DNA from: DATLYF01 sp035575095
GTDB lineage: Bacteria > Pseudomonadota > Gammaproteobacteria > Competibacterales > Competibacteraceae
DNA length: 38,152 nt
Assembly (NCBI GenBank): GCA_035575095.1
Contig: DATLYF010000182.1
Span: forward strand, 1 to 38,152
Direction of reading: 5' to 3'
This document shows positions 1 through 9,534 of the stretch, in pieces. How positions within the stretch are numbered: the stretch's first letter is position 1; the number at the start of each line of letters is the position of its first letter. The position numbers were made by a program, and so were the translations under genes. The notes under the pieces are model-generated. The model worked only from the letters and a program-made list of their open reading frames with translations, made no database searches and was not told where the DNA came from.

Positions 1-1107
1 TTCGACGCCCGCCTGGAGGATTTGGCACGCGCCGCGCGGGCCAGCGAACGGCCGCTGACGGTGTTTCGCAGCACCCTGCCGGAGCGACTCTATGGGCGGC
101 TGGCCGCGCCGTCGAAGCGTATCGCACTGCCGCAGGGCGAACCTGGCCGGCGCTCGGTGGCGCCTTCGCCGCTGCCGACCTGGGCCGGCGCCGATCCCCA
201 GGCGCAACGTCTCGCCGAGCGTGCCGTGCGCCTGCTGGAGCGGCGAGTACCCATCCTGCTGCAGGGCGAAACCGGGGCCGGCAAGGAGCGCTTCGCCCAG
301 GCGCTGCACCGCGCCGGACCGCGCGCTGACAAGCCCTTCGTGGCACTGAACTGCGCCGCCATTCCGGAATCGCTGATCGAGAGCGAGCTGTTCGGCTACC
401 GGGAAGGCGCGTTCACCGGCGCTCGCGCCAAGGGCATGAAGGGCCGCATCGTCCAGGCCCATGGCGGCACCCTGTTCCTCGATGAGATTGGTGACATGCC
501 GCTGGCGCTGCAGTCGCGGCTGCTGCGCGTGCTGTCCGAGTACGAGGTGCTGCCGCTCGGGGCCGAGGCACCGATCCCTGTCGATGTGCAGGTGATCTGC
601 GCCAGCCATCGCGACCTGCGCGCGCAGGTCGCCGCGGGCGAATTCCGCGAAGATCTCTACTACCGCCTGGCCGGCGCTACGCTACGCTTGCCCGCACTGC
701 GCGAGCGCGCCGATCTGCCCGATCTGATCCAGGCCGTGCTGGTGGAGATCAGCGCCGGGGAGGCAGCACCGCTTCTCGATCCGACCGCGCTGAGCGCGCT
801 GCGCCGCCATCCCTGGCCCGGCAACCTGCGCGAGCTGCACAACGCGCTGCGCTATGCCGTGGCCATCTGCGACGGCAACACCATCCAGCTCCACGACCTG
901 CCCGAAGAGATCGCCGCGGCGGCCGGTCACCCCGCCACCACGGCGGCGGCCGATGAAGAGGAGCGCCAGCGCATCGTGGCGGCGCTGCGCCGCCATCACT
1001 GGCAGGTACTGGCCAGCGCCCGCGAACTCGGCATAGCGCGCGCCACACTGTATCGGCGCATGCAGCGGCTCGGCATCGTGCCGCCCAATCGCCGCCAAGT
1101 CCCCTGA
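1..1107 (+). CDS. Sigma-54-dependent activator, AcoR-like, N-terminus outside window
   Basis: Partial: the frame is open from base 1, so the protein starts upstream. 368 codons are visible. The AAA+ domain of bacterial enhancer-binding proteins is clear: Walker A GETGAGKE (bases about 265-288), the sigma-54 contact loop GAFTGA (about 406-423), Walker B GGTLFLDEIGD (about 463-495) and a WPGNLREL motif (about 814-837). A Fis-type helix-turn-helix ends the protein (ARELGIARATLYRRM). The short linker before the AAA+ domain and the overall style resemble AcoR-type regulators, which carry an N-terminal GAF sensor. The sensor is not visible, so the signal is unknown. It would remodel sigma-54 RNA polymerase at distant enhancers. 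No -24/-12 promoter was found in the window, so its target probably lies upstream. The family call is firm; the AcoR sub-assignment is moderate. Confidence 0.9.
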   Translation, partial: FDARLEDLARAARASERPLTVFRSTLPERLYGRLAAPSKRIALPQGEPGRRSVAPSPLPTWAGADPQAQRLAERAVRLLERRVPILLQGETGAGKERFAQALHRAGPRADKPFVALNCAAIPESLIESELFGYREGAFTGARAKGMKGRIVQAHGGTLFLDEIGDMPLALQSRLLRVLSEYEVLPLGAEAPIPVDVQVICASHRDLRAQVAAGEFREDLYYRLAGATLRLPALRERADLPDLIQAVLVEISAGEAAPLLDPTALSALRRHPWPGNLRELHNALRYAVAICDGNTIQLHDLPEEIAAAAGHPATTAAADEEERQRIVAALRRHHWQVLASARELGIARATLYRRMQRLGIVPPNRRQVP

Positions 1108-1123
1108 GCTCTGGAGTTTGCCG

Positions 1124-1579
1124 ATGTCCGCTACCCGTTCACCCTCCGGCTATCATCTCGGCCCGCTGCCGGCGGCGCTACGCGAAGCGCTAGCCCAGCG
1201 TCTGAGCCCGGAAGAGCGTCGCATCCTGCTCGACCACGGCACCGAGCGGCCGTTCTGCGGCACCCTGCTGGAGAACAAGAGCGCCGGCCTGTACGCCTGC
1301 CGCTTGTGCGGACTGCCGCTGTTTCGCTCCGGCGCCAAGTTTGAATCCGGCACCGGCTGGCCCAGTTTCAACCAGCCCTTCGATCGCGCGCACATCCGCG
1401 AGCTGCGCGACACTAGCCACGGCATGATCCGCATCGAGATCCGCTGCCGGCGCTGCGATGGCCACCTGGGACACGTGTTCCCCGATGGCCCGCCGCCCAC
1501 CGGGCTGCGCTATTGCCTGAACTCGGCGGCGATGACCTTCTACCCGGAGGGTGAGGAACCACCCCAGGCGCTGCCCTGA
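1124..1579 (+). CDS. msrB: Peptide-methionine (R)-S-oxide reductase MsrB
   Basis: 151 aa. It reduces methionine-R-sulfoxide in proteins. The catalytic Cys131 sits in RYCLNSAAMTF. The two zinc-binding pairs are CRLC (59/62) and CRRC (108/111). The conserved SGTGWPSF and GHVFPDGPPPTG motifs are present. The position that holds the resolving Cys in E. coli-type enzymes (SGCGWPSF) is Thr77 here, so recycling of Cys131 must use another thiol, perhaps Cys45 in RPFCG, or direct thioredoxin attack; that part is inference. ATG 1124 was chosen over TTG 1118 because CTGGAG at 1111-1116 is well spaced as a ribosome-binding site. It lies 16 bp behind the sigma-54 activator on the same strand and could be co-transcribed. 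Confidence 0.93.
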   Translation: MSATRSPSGYHLGPLPAALREALAQRLSPEERRILLDHGTERPFCGTLLENKSAGLYACRLCGLPLFRSGAKFESGTGWPSFNQPFDRAHIRELRDTSHGMIRIEIRCRRCDGHLGHVFPDGPPPTGLRYCLNSAAMTFYPEGEEPPQALP

Positions 1580-1827
1580 GGCCGGTTTACGAAACTCTTA
1601 AGCATTGCTGAGGGAACATTCAGGAAACGCCGCTCCAGCGCCGTGACCGCCGCATCCGTCCCTTTCAGCTGAACCGTGCGGTGGGTGCTCGCCCGGCTGA
1701 ACACCACGGCGATGGCGCCGTCGGCGCGCAGCTCGGCCAGCACGGCTGCGGAGCGCGAGGCCGCGCTGATCGACACGCTGCCCTGGATGAAGGCAGCGTG
1801 GTCGCGATCGAGGACGAAATCGGGCAT
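1540..1827 (-). pseudogene. Remnant of a pyridoxamine-5'-phosphate-oxidase-like (split-barrel) protein
   Basis: 95-codon ORF. Its first two thirds resemble the family of about 150-200 aa PNPOx-like proteins: an N-terminal FIQGSVSISAAS strand, then directly RSAAVLAELRADGAIAVVF and the hallmark THRTVQLKG. In intact relatives I recall, about 30 residues lie between the first strand and the RSAA helix, so an in-frame internal deletion is inferred. After about base 1630 the conserved sequence ends and the frame runs into unrelated residues before stopping at 1540, inside the 3' end of msrB on the other strand. The usual C-terminal half is therefore missing. ATG 1825-1827 is the likely original start. 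Probably non-functional. The family call rests on memory of motifs, not a search. Confidence 0.55.
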
Positions 1828-1917
1828 CGCAGGCCACCAGGTTGGGCAGCGGAGAGCACCGCTCCGGCAAGCTTAGCAGCCCGCTCGCCTCCTAGCGGGG
1901 CCGATGGCATGGGCCAC

Positions 1918-3771
1918 TCATTTTTCCAACTGCGCCAGATCGCGCACCGCCCCGCGATCGGCCGAGGTGGTCAGCGCCGCATAGGCGCGCAGCGCCGCCG
2001 ACACCTGGCGCTGGCGGCTGGCCGGCTTCCAGGCTTTCGCCCCCTTGGCCTGCATCGCCGCCCGCCGCCTGGCCAGCTCCTCGTCGCTGATCAGGATGTC
2101 GATGCTGCGGTTGGGGATGTCGATCGCGATCAGGTCGCCCTCCTCGACCAGGGCGATGTTGCCGCCTTGGGCCGCCTCGGGGGAGACGTGGCCGATGGAC
2201 AGCCCCGAGGTGCCGCCGGAGAAGCGCCCGTCGGTGACGAGCGCGCAGGCCTTGCCCAGCCCCATGGACTTGAGGTAGCTGGTCGGATAGAGCATCTCCT
2301 GCATGCCGGGGCCGCCCTTGGGACCCTCGTAGCGGATCAGCACCACATCGCCAGGCTTGATCCGATCGCCGAGGATGGCTTCCACCGCCTCTTCCTGGCT
2401 CTCCATGATGCGCGCCGGGCCGGTGAACTTGAGGATGCTCTCGTCTACCCCGGCGGTCTTGACGATGCAGCCATTGGGGGCGAGGTTGCCGTGCAGCACG
2501 GCCAGGCCGCCGTCCTGGGAATAGGCATGAGCCTTGTCGCGGATGCAGCCGCTCTCGCGGTCCAGGTCCAGGCTGGGCCAGCGGGTAGCCTGGCTGAACG
2601 GCTCGATGGTGGGGATGCCGGCCGGCCCGGCGCTGTAGCGCAGGCGGGCGGCATCGTCACAGCTCGGCCGGGCGATGTCCCAGCGCTCCAGCGCCTCGCT
2701 CAGGGTCTCGCTGTGCACGGTGCGGACGTTGCGGTGGATCAGCCCGGCGCGGTCCAGCTCGCCGAGGATGGCCATCACCCCGCCGGCGCGGTGCACATCC
2801 TCCATGTGGTACTTTTGCGTGGCCGGGGCCACCTTGCACAGGTTGGGCACGCGCCGCGACAGGCGGTCGATGTCGCGCATGGTGAACGGCACGCCGCCCT
2901 CCTGGGCTGCCGCCAGCAGGTGCAGCACGGTGTTGGTCGAACCGCCCATGGCGATGTCCAGGCTCATGGCGTTCTCGAAGGCGTAGAAGCTGGCGATGGA
3001 GCGCGGCAGCACCGAGTCGTCGTCCTGCTCGTAGTAGCGCTTGGTGAGCTCGACGATGCGCCGGCCGGCCTCCAGGAACAGCTCCTTGCGATCGGCGTGG
3101 GTGGCGACCAGCGAGCCGTTGCCGGGCAGCGACAGGCCCAGTGCCTCGGTCAGACAGTTCATCGAGTTGGCGGTGAACATGCCGGAGCAGGAGCCGCAGG
3201 TGGGGCAGGCGGAACGCTCCACCTGCGCCACCTCCTCGTCGGAGACGTGCGGGTCGGCGGCCTCGACCATGGCATCGACCAGGTCGAGTTTGACCTCCTT
3301 GCCGGCCAGCCGAGTCTTGCCCGCCTCCATCGGGCCGCCGGAGACGAAGATGGCGGGAATGTTCAGGCGCATGGCCGCCATCAGCATGCCCGGGGTGATC
3401 TTGTCGCAATTGGAGATGCACACCAGGGCATCGGCGCAGTGGGCGTTGACCATATACTCCACGGCGTCGGCGATCAGCTCGCGCGAGGGCAAGCTGTAGA
3501 GCATGCCGCCGTGGCCCATGGCGATGCCGTCGTCCACGGCGATGGTGTTGAACTCCTTGGCCACGCCGCCGGCCTTCTCGATCTCCCGGGCCACCAGCTG
3601 CCCCAGATCCTTGAGGTGGACGTGGCCGGGCACGAACTGGGTGAAGGAGTTGGCGATAGCGATGATGGGCTTGCCGAAATCGCTGTCCTTCATGCCGGTG
3701 GCGCGCAACAGGGCGCGGGCGCCGGCCATGGTGCGGCCGTGGGTGACGGTGCGGGAACGGTACTGAGGCAT
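1918..3771 (-). CDS. ilvD: Dihydroxy-acid dehydratase IlvD
   Basis: 617 aa, matching the 616-aa E. coli enzyme almost motif for motif. It dehydrates 2,3-dihydroxy-isovalerate and 2,3-dihydroxy-3-methylvalerate to the 2-oxo acids in valine and isoleucine synthesis. The Fe-S and active-site regions are intact: NCDKITPG (Cys122, Lys124) and CPTCGSCSGMF (Cys189/192/195). FTANSMNCLTEALGL, YEGPKGGPGMQEMLYPT and DGRFSGGTSGLSIGHVSPEA are also intact. The start is MPQYRS at 3771, preceded by a GGAGAG ribosome-binding site; the upstream in-frame codons to 3828 lie in the promoter zone. It stands alone, divergent from csdE. A candidate promoter and dyad lie at 3809-3854. No leader peptide typical of ilv attenuation was seen. 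Confidence 0.97.
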   Translation of the reverse strand: MPQYRSRTVTHGRTMAGARALLRATGMKDSDFGKPIIAIANSFTQFVPGHVHLKDLGQLVAREIEKAGGVAKEFNTIAVDDGIAMGHGGMLYSLPSRELIADAVEYMVNAHCADALVCISNCDKITPGMLMAAMRLNIPAIFVSGGPMEAGKTRLAGKEVKLDLVDAMVEAADPHVSDEEVAQVERSACPTCGSCSGMFTANSMNCLTEALGLSLPGNGSLVATHADRKELFLEAGRRIVELTKRYYEQDDDSVLPRSIASFYAFENAMSLDIAMGGSTNTVLHLLAAAQEGGVPFTMRDIDRLSRRVPNLCKVAPATQKYHMEDVHRAGGVMAILGELDRAGLIHRNVRTVHSETLSEALERWDIARPSCDDAARLRYSAGPAGIPTIEPFSQATRWPSLDLDRESGCIRDKAHAYSQDGGLAVLHGNLAPNGCIVKTAGVDESILKFTGPARIMESQEEAVEAILGDRIKPGDVVLIRYEGPKGGPGMQEMLYPTSYLKSMGLGKACALVTDGRFSGGTSGLSIGHVSPEAAQGGNIALVEEGDLIAIDIPNRSIDILISDEELARRRAAMQAKGAKAWKPASRQRQVSAALRAYAALTTSADRGAVRDLAQLEK

Positions 3772-3808
3772 CGGACTCTCCGGAGGAACTGGGCGTTCTG
3801 TGACGCGC

Positions 3809-3854
3809 TGGACATCAAGACTGTCCATTTCAGCATAACTGGCCGGCGCGTCAA
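3809..3854 (-). promoter_or_regulatory. Candidate ilvD promoter with operator-like dyad
   Basis: On the minus strand TTGACG (3849-3854) is followed after 16 bp by TGAAAT (3827-3832), a plausible -35/-10 pair. A perfect inverted repeat, TGGACA-N7-TGTCCA (3809-3827), abuts the -10 on its downstream side where the transcript would start. That position suits a repressor site or a 5' hairpin. The binding protein is unknown. Seen by eye only. Confidence 0.35.
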
Positions 3855-3919
3855 ACGCTGTGACGACACCGACTTGACGGAGCCGCAGCGTGGCGCCTCA
3901 CAATCTTCACATCCCTAGC

Positions 3920-4372
3920 ATGGCGCTCGCGATGAACACTTTTCCGGATGACCACCCCGCCCTACCCTCGCCCGATGAGCTGGCCGCCACCTTTGCCAGC
4001 CTCGCCGGCTGGGAGGCGCGGCTGCGCCATCTGATCCAGCTCGGCGCGCGGCTGCCGGCCCTGGCGCCGGCGCAACGGCTGGATCGAGATCTGGTGCAGG
4101 GCTGCGACACGCCGGTGTGGCTGCTGCATCGGTTCGTGGCCGAGACCGGCCGCCTGCGCTTTCAGGCCGACAGCGACGCGCGCATCGTGCGCGGGTTGCT
4201 GGCGGCGGTGCTGGTCGCCGTCGACGACCGCACTCCGGCCGAGATTCTGGCCTTCGACCTCGGCGTCTGGTTCGGCCGGCTGGGCTTGCTGGAGCACTTG
4301 AGCGCCTCGCGCCGCGACGGGGTGCGGGCCATCGTCGCGGCGGTGCAGGCGGTGGCGCGGCGTTATGCCTGA
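3920..4372 (+). CDS. csdE: SufE/CsdE-family cysteine desulfuration protein
   Basis: 150 aa from ATG 3920 (ATG 3932 and GTG 3890 are alternatives; no strong ribosome-binding site decides). It accepts sulfur from a cysteine desulfurase as a persulfide on the conserved Cys62 in QGCDTPVW. The DSDARIVRGLLAAVL helix and the C-terminal LSASRRDGV motif are typical of SufE/CsdE. The CsdE choice rests on context: in E. coli csdE lies beside csdL (tcdA), and here the next gene is tcdA, though convergent and overlapping by 10 bp (4363-4372). No csdA cysteine desulfurase is in the window, so the sulfur donor must be encoded elsewhere. SufE is the alternative name. Confidence 0.88.
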   Translation: MALAMNTFPDDHPALPSPDELAATFASLAGWEARLRHLIQLGARLPALAPAQRLDRDLVQGCDTPVWLLHRFVAETGRLRFQADSDARIVRGLLAAVLVAVDDRTPAEILAFDLGVWFGRLGLLEHLSASRRDGVRAIVAAVQAVARRYA

Positions 4373-5157
4373 GCGGACAAGGGTTGGCTCAGCAATCGCC
4401 GCAACACCCGCGCCACGGCGAAGAAGGCGAAGGTGCCGGTGACGTGGGTGGCGGCGCCGAAGCCGCCTGCACAGTCCAACCTGAGCGGCCCCTCCGCCGT
4501 CGGGCGCTGCGCGCAAATCGTGCCGTCGGCCCAGGGATAGACCGGCGCCTCGGGCGAATATACGCACTCCACCCCAAACTTCTTGCCCGGGCTGCGGCTG
4601 AGGTTGTGGAAGCGCTTGAGGTGCTGGCGCACCCTGGCCAGCAGCGGGTCGCGCTCGCTGCGGTTGAGGTCGGCGACTCTGACCTGGGTCGGATCGCGCT
4701 TGCCGCCAGCGCCGCCGACGCAGACCAGCGGCAGCTTGCGGCGCAGGCAGTAGGCCACCAGGGCGGCCTTGACCCGGGCGTTGTCGATGGCATCGAGCAC
4801 CGCGTCCAGATCGGGGGCGATCAGCTCGGCCAGGTTGTCCAGCGCGAGGAAATCCTCCACCGCCTGCACCCGGCACTCGCTATTGATGGCCTGGATGCGC
4901 TCGGCCATGACGCCTGCCTTGGCGCGGCCGATGGTGCCGTCAAGGGCATGGATCTGGCGATTGGTGTTGGTGACGCAGACCTCGTCCAGGTCGATCAAGG
5001 TGAGCTTGCCGATGCCGCTGCGCGCCAGCGCCTCCGCCGCCCAGGAGCCGACGCCGCCGATGCCGATCACAGCGACGTGGGCCTGACGCAGTCGCTCCAG
5101 CGCCTGCGTGCCGTAGAGACGGCCAATGCCGCCGAAGCGCTGCTCGAATTCGCTCAT
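4363..5157 (-). CDS. tcdA: tRNA threonylcarbamoyladenosine dehydratase TcdA (CsdL)
   Basis: 264 aa, an E1-like (ThiF/MoeB fold) enzyme. It uses ATP to dehydrate t6A37 in tRNA to the cyclic form ct6A. The nucleotide loop is GIGGVGSWA (residues 32-40), followed by LIDLDEVCVTNTNRQ, the usual adenylation pocket, and the VLDAIDN segment. The C-terminal VECVYSPE and GTFAF motifs are typical of TcdA. The start MSEFEQRFGG at 5157 has a GGAGGGAGAG ribosome-binding site; 31 upstream in-frame codons were discarded. It is the last gene of the minus-strand run from asnS, 40 bp after the FNT channel, and overlaps the csdE 3' end by 10 bp. Confidence 0.93.
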   Translation of the reverse strand: MSEFEQRFGGIGRLYGTQALERLRQAHVAVIGIGGVGSWAAEALARSGIGKLTLIDLDEVCVTNTNRQIHALDGTIGRAKAGVMAERIQAINSECRVQAVEDFLALDNLAELIAPDLDAVLDAIDNARVKAALVAYCLRRKLPLVCVGGAGGKRDPTQVRVADLNRSERDPLLARVRQHLKRFHNLSRSPGKKFGVECVYSPEAPVYPWADGTICAQRPTAEGPLRLDCAGGFGAATHVTGTFAFFAVARVLRRLLSQPLSAQA

Positions 5158-5197
5158 GGTCTCTCTCCCTCCACTGCGGGCGCGCAGCCTCCCGCCA

Positions 5198-6028
5198 TCA
5201 GTCCCGCGCCGGACGCAGATACACGATCCAGTACACCAGCGCCACGCCACCCCCGCCGCCGACGATGTTACCCAGGGTCACCGGCAGCAAGTTGGACAGC
5301 AGTCCGGCCAGATCCACGCCGGGCGCGCCGGCGAACATGGCCAGGGGGATGAAGTACATGTTGGCGATGGAGTGCTCGAAGCCCAGGGCGACGAAACCGG
5401 CGATGGGAAAGACGATGGCCAGCACCTTGTCGGTCACGCCGTGGGCGGCAAAGCACATCCACACCGCCAGACACACCAGGGCATTGCACAGGATACCGCG
5501 GAAGAAGGCCGGCAGCGGCGCCAGCGCCACCTTGCTCTGGGCGATCTGGAGCGCGCTCGCCCCCACCCTGCCGCCGTCCAGTTCCAGCACCCCGGACAGC
5601 CACACCACCAGCGCCGTGGCCACCGCCCCGGCGAAGTTGGCGCAATAGACCAGGGTCCAGTTGCGCAACAGCTGGCGCGTGCTCACCTTGCCCTCGGCCC
5701 AGGCCATGACGATCAGGTTGTTGCCGGTGAACAGCTCGGCGCCGGCGACGATCACCAGGATCAGGCCAAGCGAGAAGGCCAGCCCGCCGAGCAGCCGCCC
5801 CGGTCCGAAGCCGAGCGTATTGCCGGTGGTGACCACGGTGTAGAACAGCGCGCCGAAGCTGATGAAGGCGCCGGCCAGCAGCCCCAGGGTGACGGTCGGC
5901 AGCAGCGGCAGATTGGCCTTGCGCACGCCGGCGGTCTCCACCAGCCGGGCGATGGCTGCCGGCGGATAGGCATCGAAGGGGTTAGGCGCCGCGGGCTGCT
6001 CGTGTACTTCGCCGATGCTATCTCTCAT
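5198..6028 (-). CDS. Formate/nitrite transporter (FNT) family channel
   Basis: 276 aa inner-membrane channel with six predicted helices, as in FocA and NirC pentamers that pass formate, nitrite or related small anions. Family signatures are visible: AELFTGNNLIVMAW in the second repeat-helix region, GFEHSIANMYFIP (the conserved histidine that protonates the anion), and LGNIVGGGGGVALVYW near the end. A hydrophilic N-terminus of about 45 residues precedes the first helix. The start at 6028 has a strong GGGGAGGTG ribosome-binding site; the longer frame to 6613 is antisense shadow of the MFS gene. GFEHS resembles FocA slightly more than NirC, but the substrate is undecided. It lies 56 bp after the MFS gene. 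Confidence 0.9.
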   Translation of the reverse strand: MRDSIGEVHEQPAAPNPFDAYPPAAIARLVETAGVRKANLPLLPTVTLGLLAGAFISFGALFYTVVTTGNTLGFGPGRLLGGLAFSLGLILVIVAGAELFTGNNLIVMAWAEGKVSTRQLLRNWTLVYCANFAGAVATALVVWLSGVLELDGGRVGASALQIAQSKVALAPLPAFFRGILCNALVCLAVWMCFAAHGVTDKVLAIVFPIAGFVALGFEHSIANMYFIPLAMFAGAPGVDLAGLLSNLLPVTLGNIVGGGGGVALVYWIVYLRPARD

Positions 6029-6084
6029 GCTCACACCTCCCCTTCCCAGTCGTTCCGGTGCGCCACCGTGGCAGTGCGCCGGCC

Positions 6085-7275
6085 TCAGCGCAAGCGCCGC
6101 GCCCCCGCTGTCAGCAGCGCCAGGGCCAGGGTGGTAAAGCCGGCGCCGGCGGCAAAGGTGGCGGCCGGCCCCAGCCAGCTCCACAGGCCACCGGCGATGA
6201 CGCTGGCCGCCAGCAGGGCGATGCCCGACAGCAGATGGAACAGGCCGAAGGCGGTACCGCGCAGGGCCGCCGGCGCGGCCGCCGCCACCAGGGCGGAGAG
6301 CAGGCCCTGGGTCAGCCCCATGTGCAGCCCCCACAGCGCCGCCCCGGCGAGCACGGCCAGTGGGTCGCCGGCCACGGCCAGCACAGCATCGGCGGCGATC
6401 AGCACGGCGCCACCGGCGGCCAGCAGCCCCCAGCGGCCGAGGCGGTCCGACAGCCTGCCCGCCGGGTAGGCGGACAGGGCATAGACCACATTCATCACCA
6501 CCAGCACCACGGGCACGGCCGCCACCGCCAGCCCCACCGACTCGGCGCGCAGCAGCAGGAACGCCTCGCTGAAGCGGGCCAGGGTCAACACCACCGCCGC
6601 ACCCACCGCCCACCAGTAGGCCGCCCCCAGTCGGCGCAGTTCGGCCCTGGCAAGACGCGGCCGCTCCTGGCCGGCGGCGCGATGGCTCTCCGGCTCGTGC
6701 ACGCCGAATACGATCAGCGTCACCGCCAGCACCGCAGGCAGCACCGCGATCCAGAACACCGTGCGGTAATCGTCCATGGTCAGCGCCATCAGCGCCATGG
6801 CCGCCAGTGGGCCGGCGAAGGCGCCGACAGTGTCCAGCGCCTGGCGCAGGCCATAGGCGGCGCCGAGCAGCGGCGGCGGGGTGAGGTCGGCCACCAGGGC
6901 ATCACGCGGCGCGCCGCGGATGCCCTTGCCGAGGCGGTCGGCAAAGCGCGCCGCCACCACCCAGTCCACCGTCGGCGCCAGGGCGAACACCGGCTTGGTC
7001 AGCGCCGCCAACCCGTAGCCGGCCAGCACCAGCGGCTTGCGCCGAGCGCACCAGTCGCTGAGCGCGCCGGAGAAGACCTTGGTGATGGCGGCGGTGGCCT
7101 CGGCGATGCCCTCGATGATGCCCACCGCCAGGGTGCCCACCCCCAGTACCGATACCAGATAGAGGGGCAGCACGGCGTGGATCATCTCCGAGGACAGGTC
7201 CATGCACAGCGACACCAGCCCCAACGCCCACACCCCGGCGGGCAGGGTCGCCACGCTCGCCGGCCGCGCGCTCAC
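6085..7275 (-). CDS. Major facilitator superfamily transporter
   Basis: 396 aa with about 12 hydrophobic segments split by a charged central loop (ESHRAAGQERPRLARAELRR). The loop 2-3 motif appears as GALSDWCARRKP, and the second half has the matching GRLSDRLGRW, typical of MFS carriers. The GTG start at 7275 overlaps the stop of the DUF190 gene by 4 bases (GTGA), which implies translational coupling. The substrate cannot be read from sequence. Its place in a run with a fluoride channel and an FNT channel suggests, by association only, a small anion or drug efflux role. Confidence 0.85.
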   Translation of the reverse strand: MSARPASVATLPAGVWALGLVSLCMDLSSEMIHAVLPLYLVSVLGVGTLAVGIIEGIAEATAAITKVFSGALSDWCARRKPLVLAGYGLAALTKPVFALAPTVDWVVAARFADRLGKGIRGAPRDALVADLTPPPLLGAAYGLRQALDTVGAFAGPLAAMALMALTMDDYRTVFWIAVLPAVLAVTLIVFGVHEPESHRAAGQERPRLARAELRRLGAAYWWAVGAAVVLTLARFSEAFLLLRAESVGLAVAAVPVVLVVMNVVYALSAYPAGRLSDRLGRWGLLAAGGAVLIAADAVLAVAGDPLAVLAGAALWGLHMGLTQGLLSALVAAAAPAALRGTAFGLFHLLSGIALLAASVIAGGLWSWLGPAATFAAGAGFTTLALALLTAGARRLR

Positions 7276-7622
7276 GGCTGTCGCTCCGCGGCGCGGCCGT
7301 AGCGCACCACCTGCACCTTCTCCAGAGTGACCAGGGCGCTGCCCAACATGTCCTCCAGCTGGCCGAGGAAGGCCTCGATGCGCTCGCGGCGGTCGACGAT
7401 CTCGATCACCATCGGCAGGTCCGCCGACAGGCGCAGGATCTTGGCGGTGTGCAGCACGCTGCCGTGGCCGAAGCCGAGCGGTCCGCGCAGCACCGTGGCG
7501 CCGGCCAGCCCTGCTTCCCGCGCCTTGAGCACAATGGCCTCGTACAGCGGCCGGCCCTGGTACTTGTCGGCTTCGCCGATGAAGATGCGCAGCAGCGCAG
7601 CGTCCTCGATGGTGGCGGTCAT
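7272..7622 (-). CDS. DUF190 family protein (PII-like, CrcB-associated)
   Basis: 116 aa soluble protein with the DUF190 hallmarks: an N-terminal LLRIFIGEADKYQGRPLYEAIV, then GLAGATVLRGPLGFGHG and a C-terminal LVTLEKVQVVRY strand. The fold is ferredoxin-like, related to PII signalling proteins, and the gene is often found beside crcB. Here it starts 10 bp after crcB ends and overlaps the next MFS gene, so it probably works with the fluoride channel. No biochemical role is established that I can cite. Confident family, unknown function. Confidence 0.88.
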   Translation of the reverse strand: MTATIEDAALLRIFIGEADKYQGRPLYEAIVLKAREAGLAGATVLRGPLGFGHGSVLHTAKILRLSADLPMVIEIVDRRERIEAFLGQLEDMLGSALVTLEKVQVVRYGRAAERQP

Positions 7623-7632
7623 GATGCGTCCC

Positions 7633-8019
7633 TCAACGGTTGAGCGCCGTGGCCAAGGCGTAGCCCAGCCACACGCCGAGCAGGCACAGGATCACCGACA
7701 GCAGGATGTTGAGCCCAGCTTGTAGCCACTCCCCGTCCTGGGCCAGGGCTAGGGTCTGCAGGCTGAAGGAGGAGAAGGTGGTGTAGCCGCCGCACACCCC
7801 GACCATGAAGAACTGGCGTGCCTCCGGCGCCACCAGCCAGCGGCCGTCGGGGCCGGTGAGGGTGGCGAAGAAGCCGATGGCCAGGGAGCCGGTGACATTG
7901 ACCAGCAGCGTACCCCAGGGGAAGACCTGGCCCACCGCGGCGGCAACCAGACCCGACAGCCAGTAGCGCGCCAGCCCGCCGAGGGCGCTGCCGAGGGCGA
8001 CCAGCAGATAGGTCGGCAT
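7633..8019 (-). CDS. crcB: Fluoride channel CrcB/Fluc
   Basis: 128 aa with four hydrophobic helices, the usual size for the dual-topology fluoride-specific channel that protects cytosolic enzymes such as enolase. Key pieces are GGLARYWLS near the N-terminus, the pore asparagine N41 in LVNVTGSLAIGFF, and GGYTTFSSFS (residues 77-86) with the sodium-binding break and pore phenylalanines. The start MPTYLLVALG at 8019 was chosen because upstream in-frame codons lie inside asnS. Only 5 bp separate it from the asnS stop, so it is likely read from the asnS transcript. No fluoride riboswitch core was recognised upstream. A single crcB implies a homodimer. Confidence 0.92.
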   Translation of the reverse strand: MPTYLLVALGSALGGLARYWLSGLVAAAVGQVFPWGTLLVNVTGSLAIGFFATLTGPDGRWLVAPEARQFFMVGVCGGYTTFSSFSLQTLALAQDGEWLQAGLNILLSVILCLLGVWLGYALATALNR

Positions 8020-8024
8020 CCGGC

Positions 8025-9425
<1,401 letters not shown>

Positions 9426-9534
9426 GGAATTCTCCTGCAGACGGGTCGGGGCGCGGGTTGGCCGCGCTGTCATAACCGACCGAATGGTGGCATATTGCCC
9501 GGCACACGGCAAAACACGGGAGAACGCTCACGCC
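9426..9534. other. Divergent spacer between asnS and the hydrolase gene
   Basis: 109 bp that must hold both promoters. I see only a short inverted repeat, TTGCC-N8-GGCAA, near 9495-9512 and no convincing -35/-10 pair on either strand. Confidence 0.3.

Noticed and set aside
1681..3918. 745-codon plus-strand ORF opposite ilvD
   Set aside because: Low-complexity Gly/Ala/His/Gln-rich translation with no motifs. It is the antisense of the clearly real ilvD, a usual artefact in GC-rich DNA.
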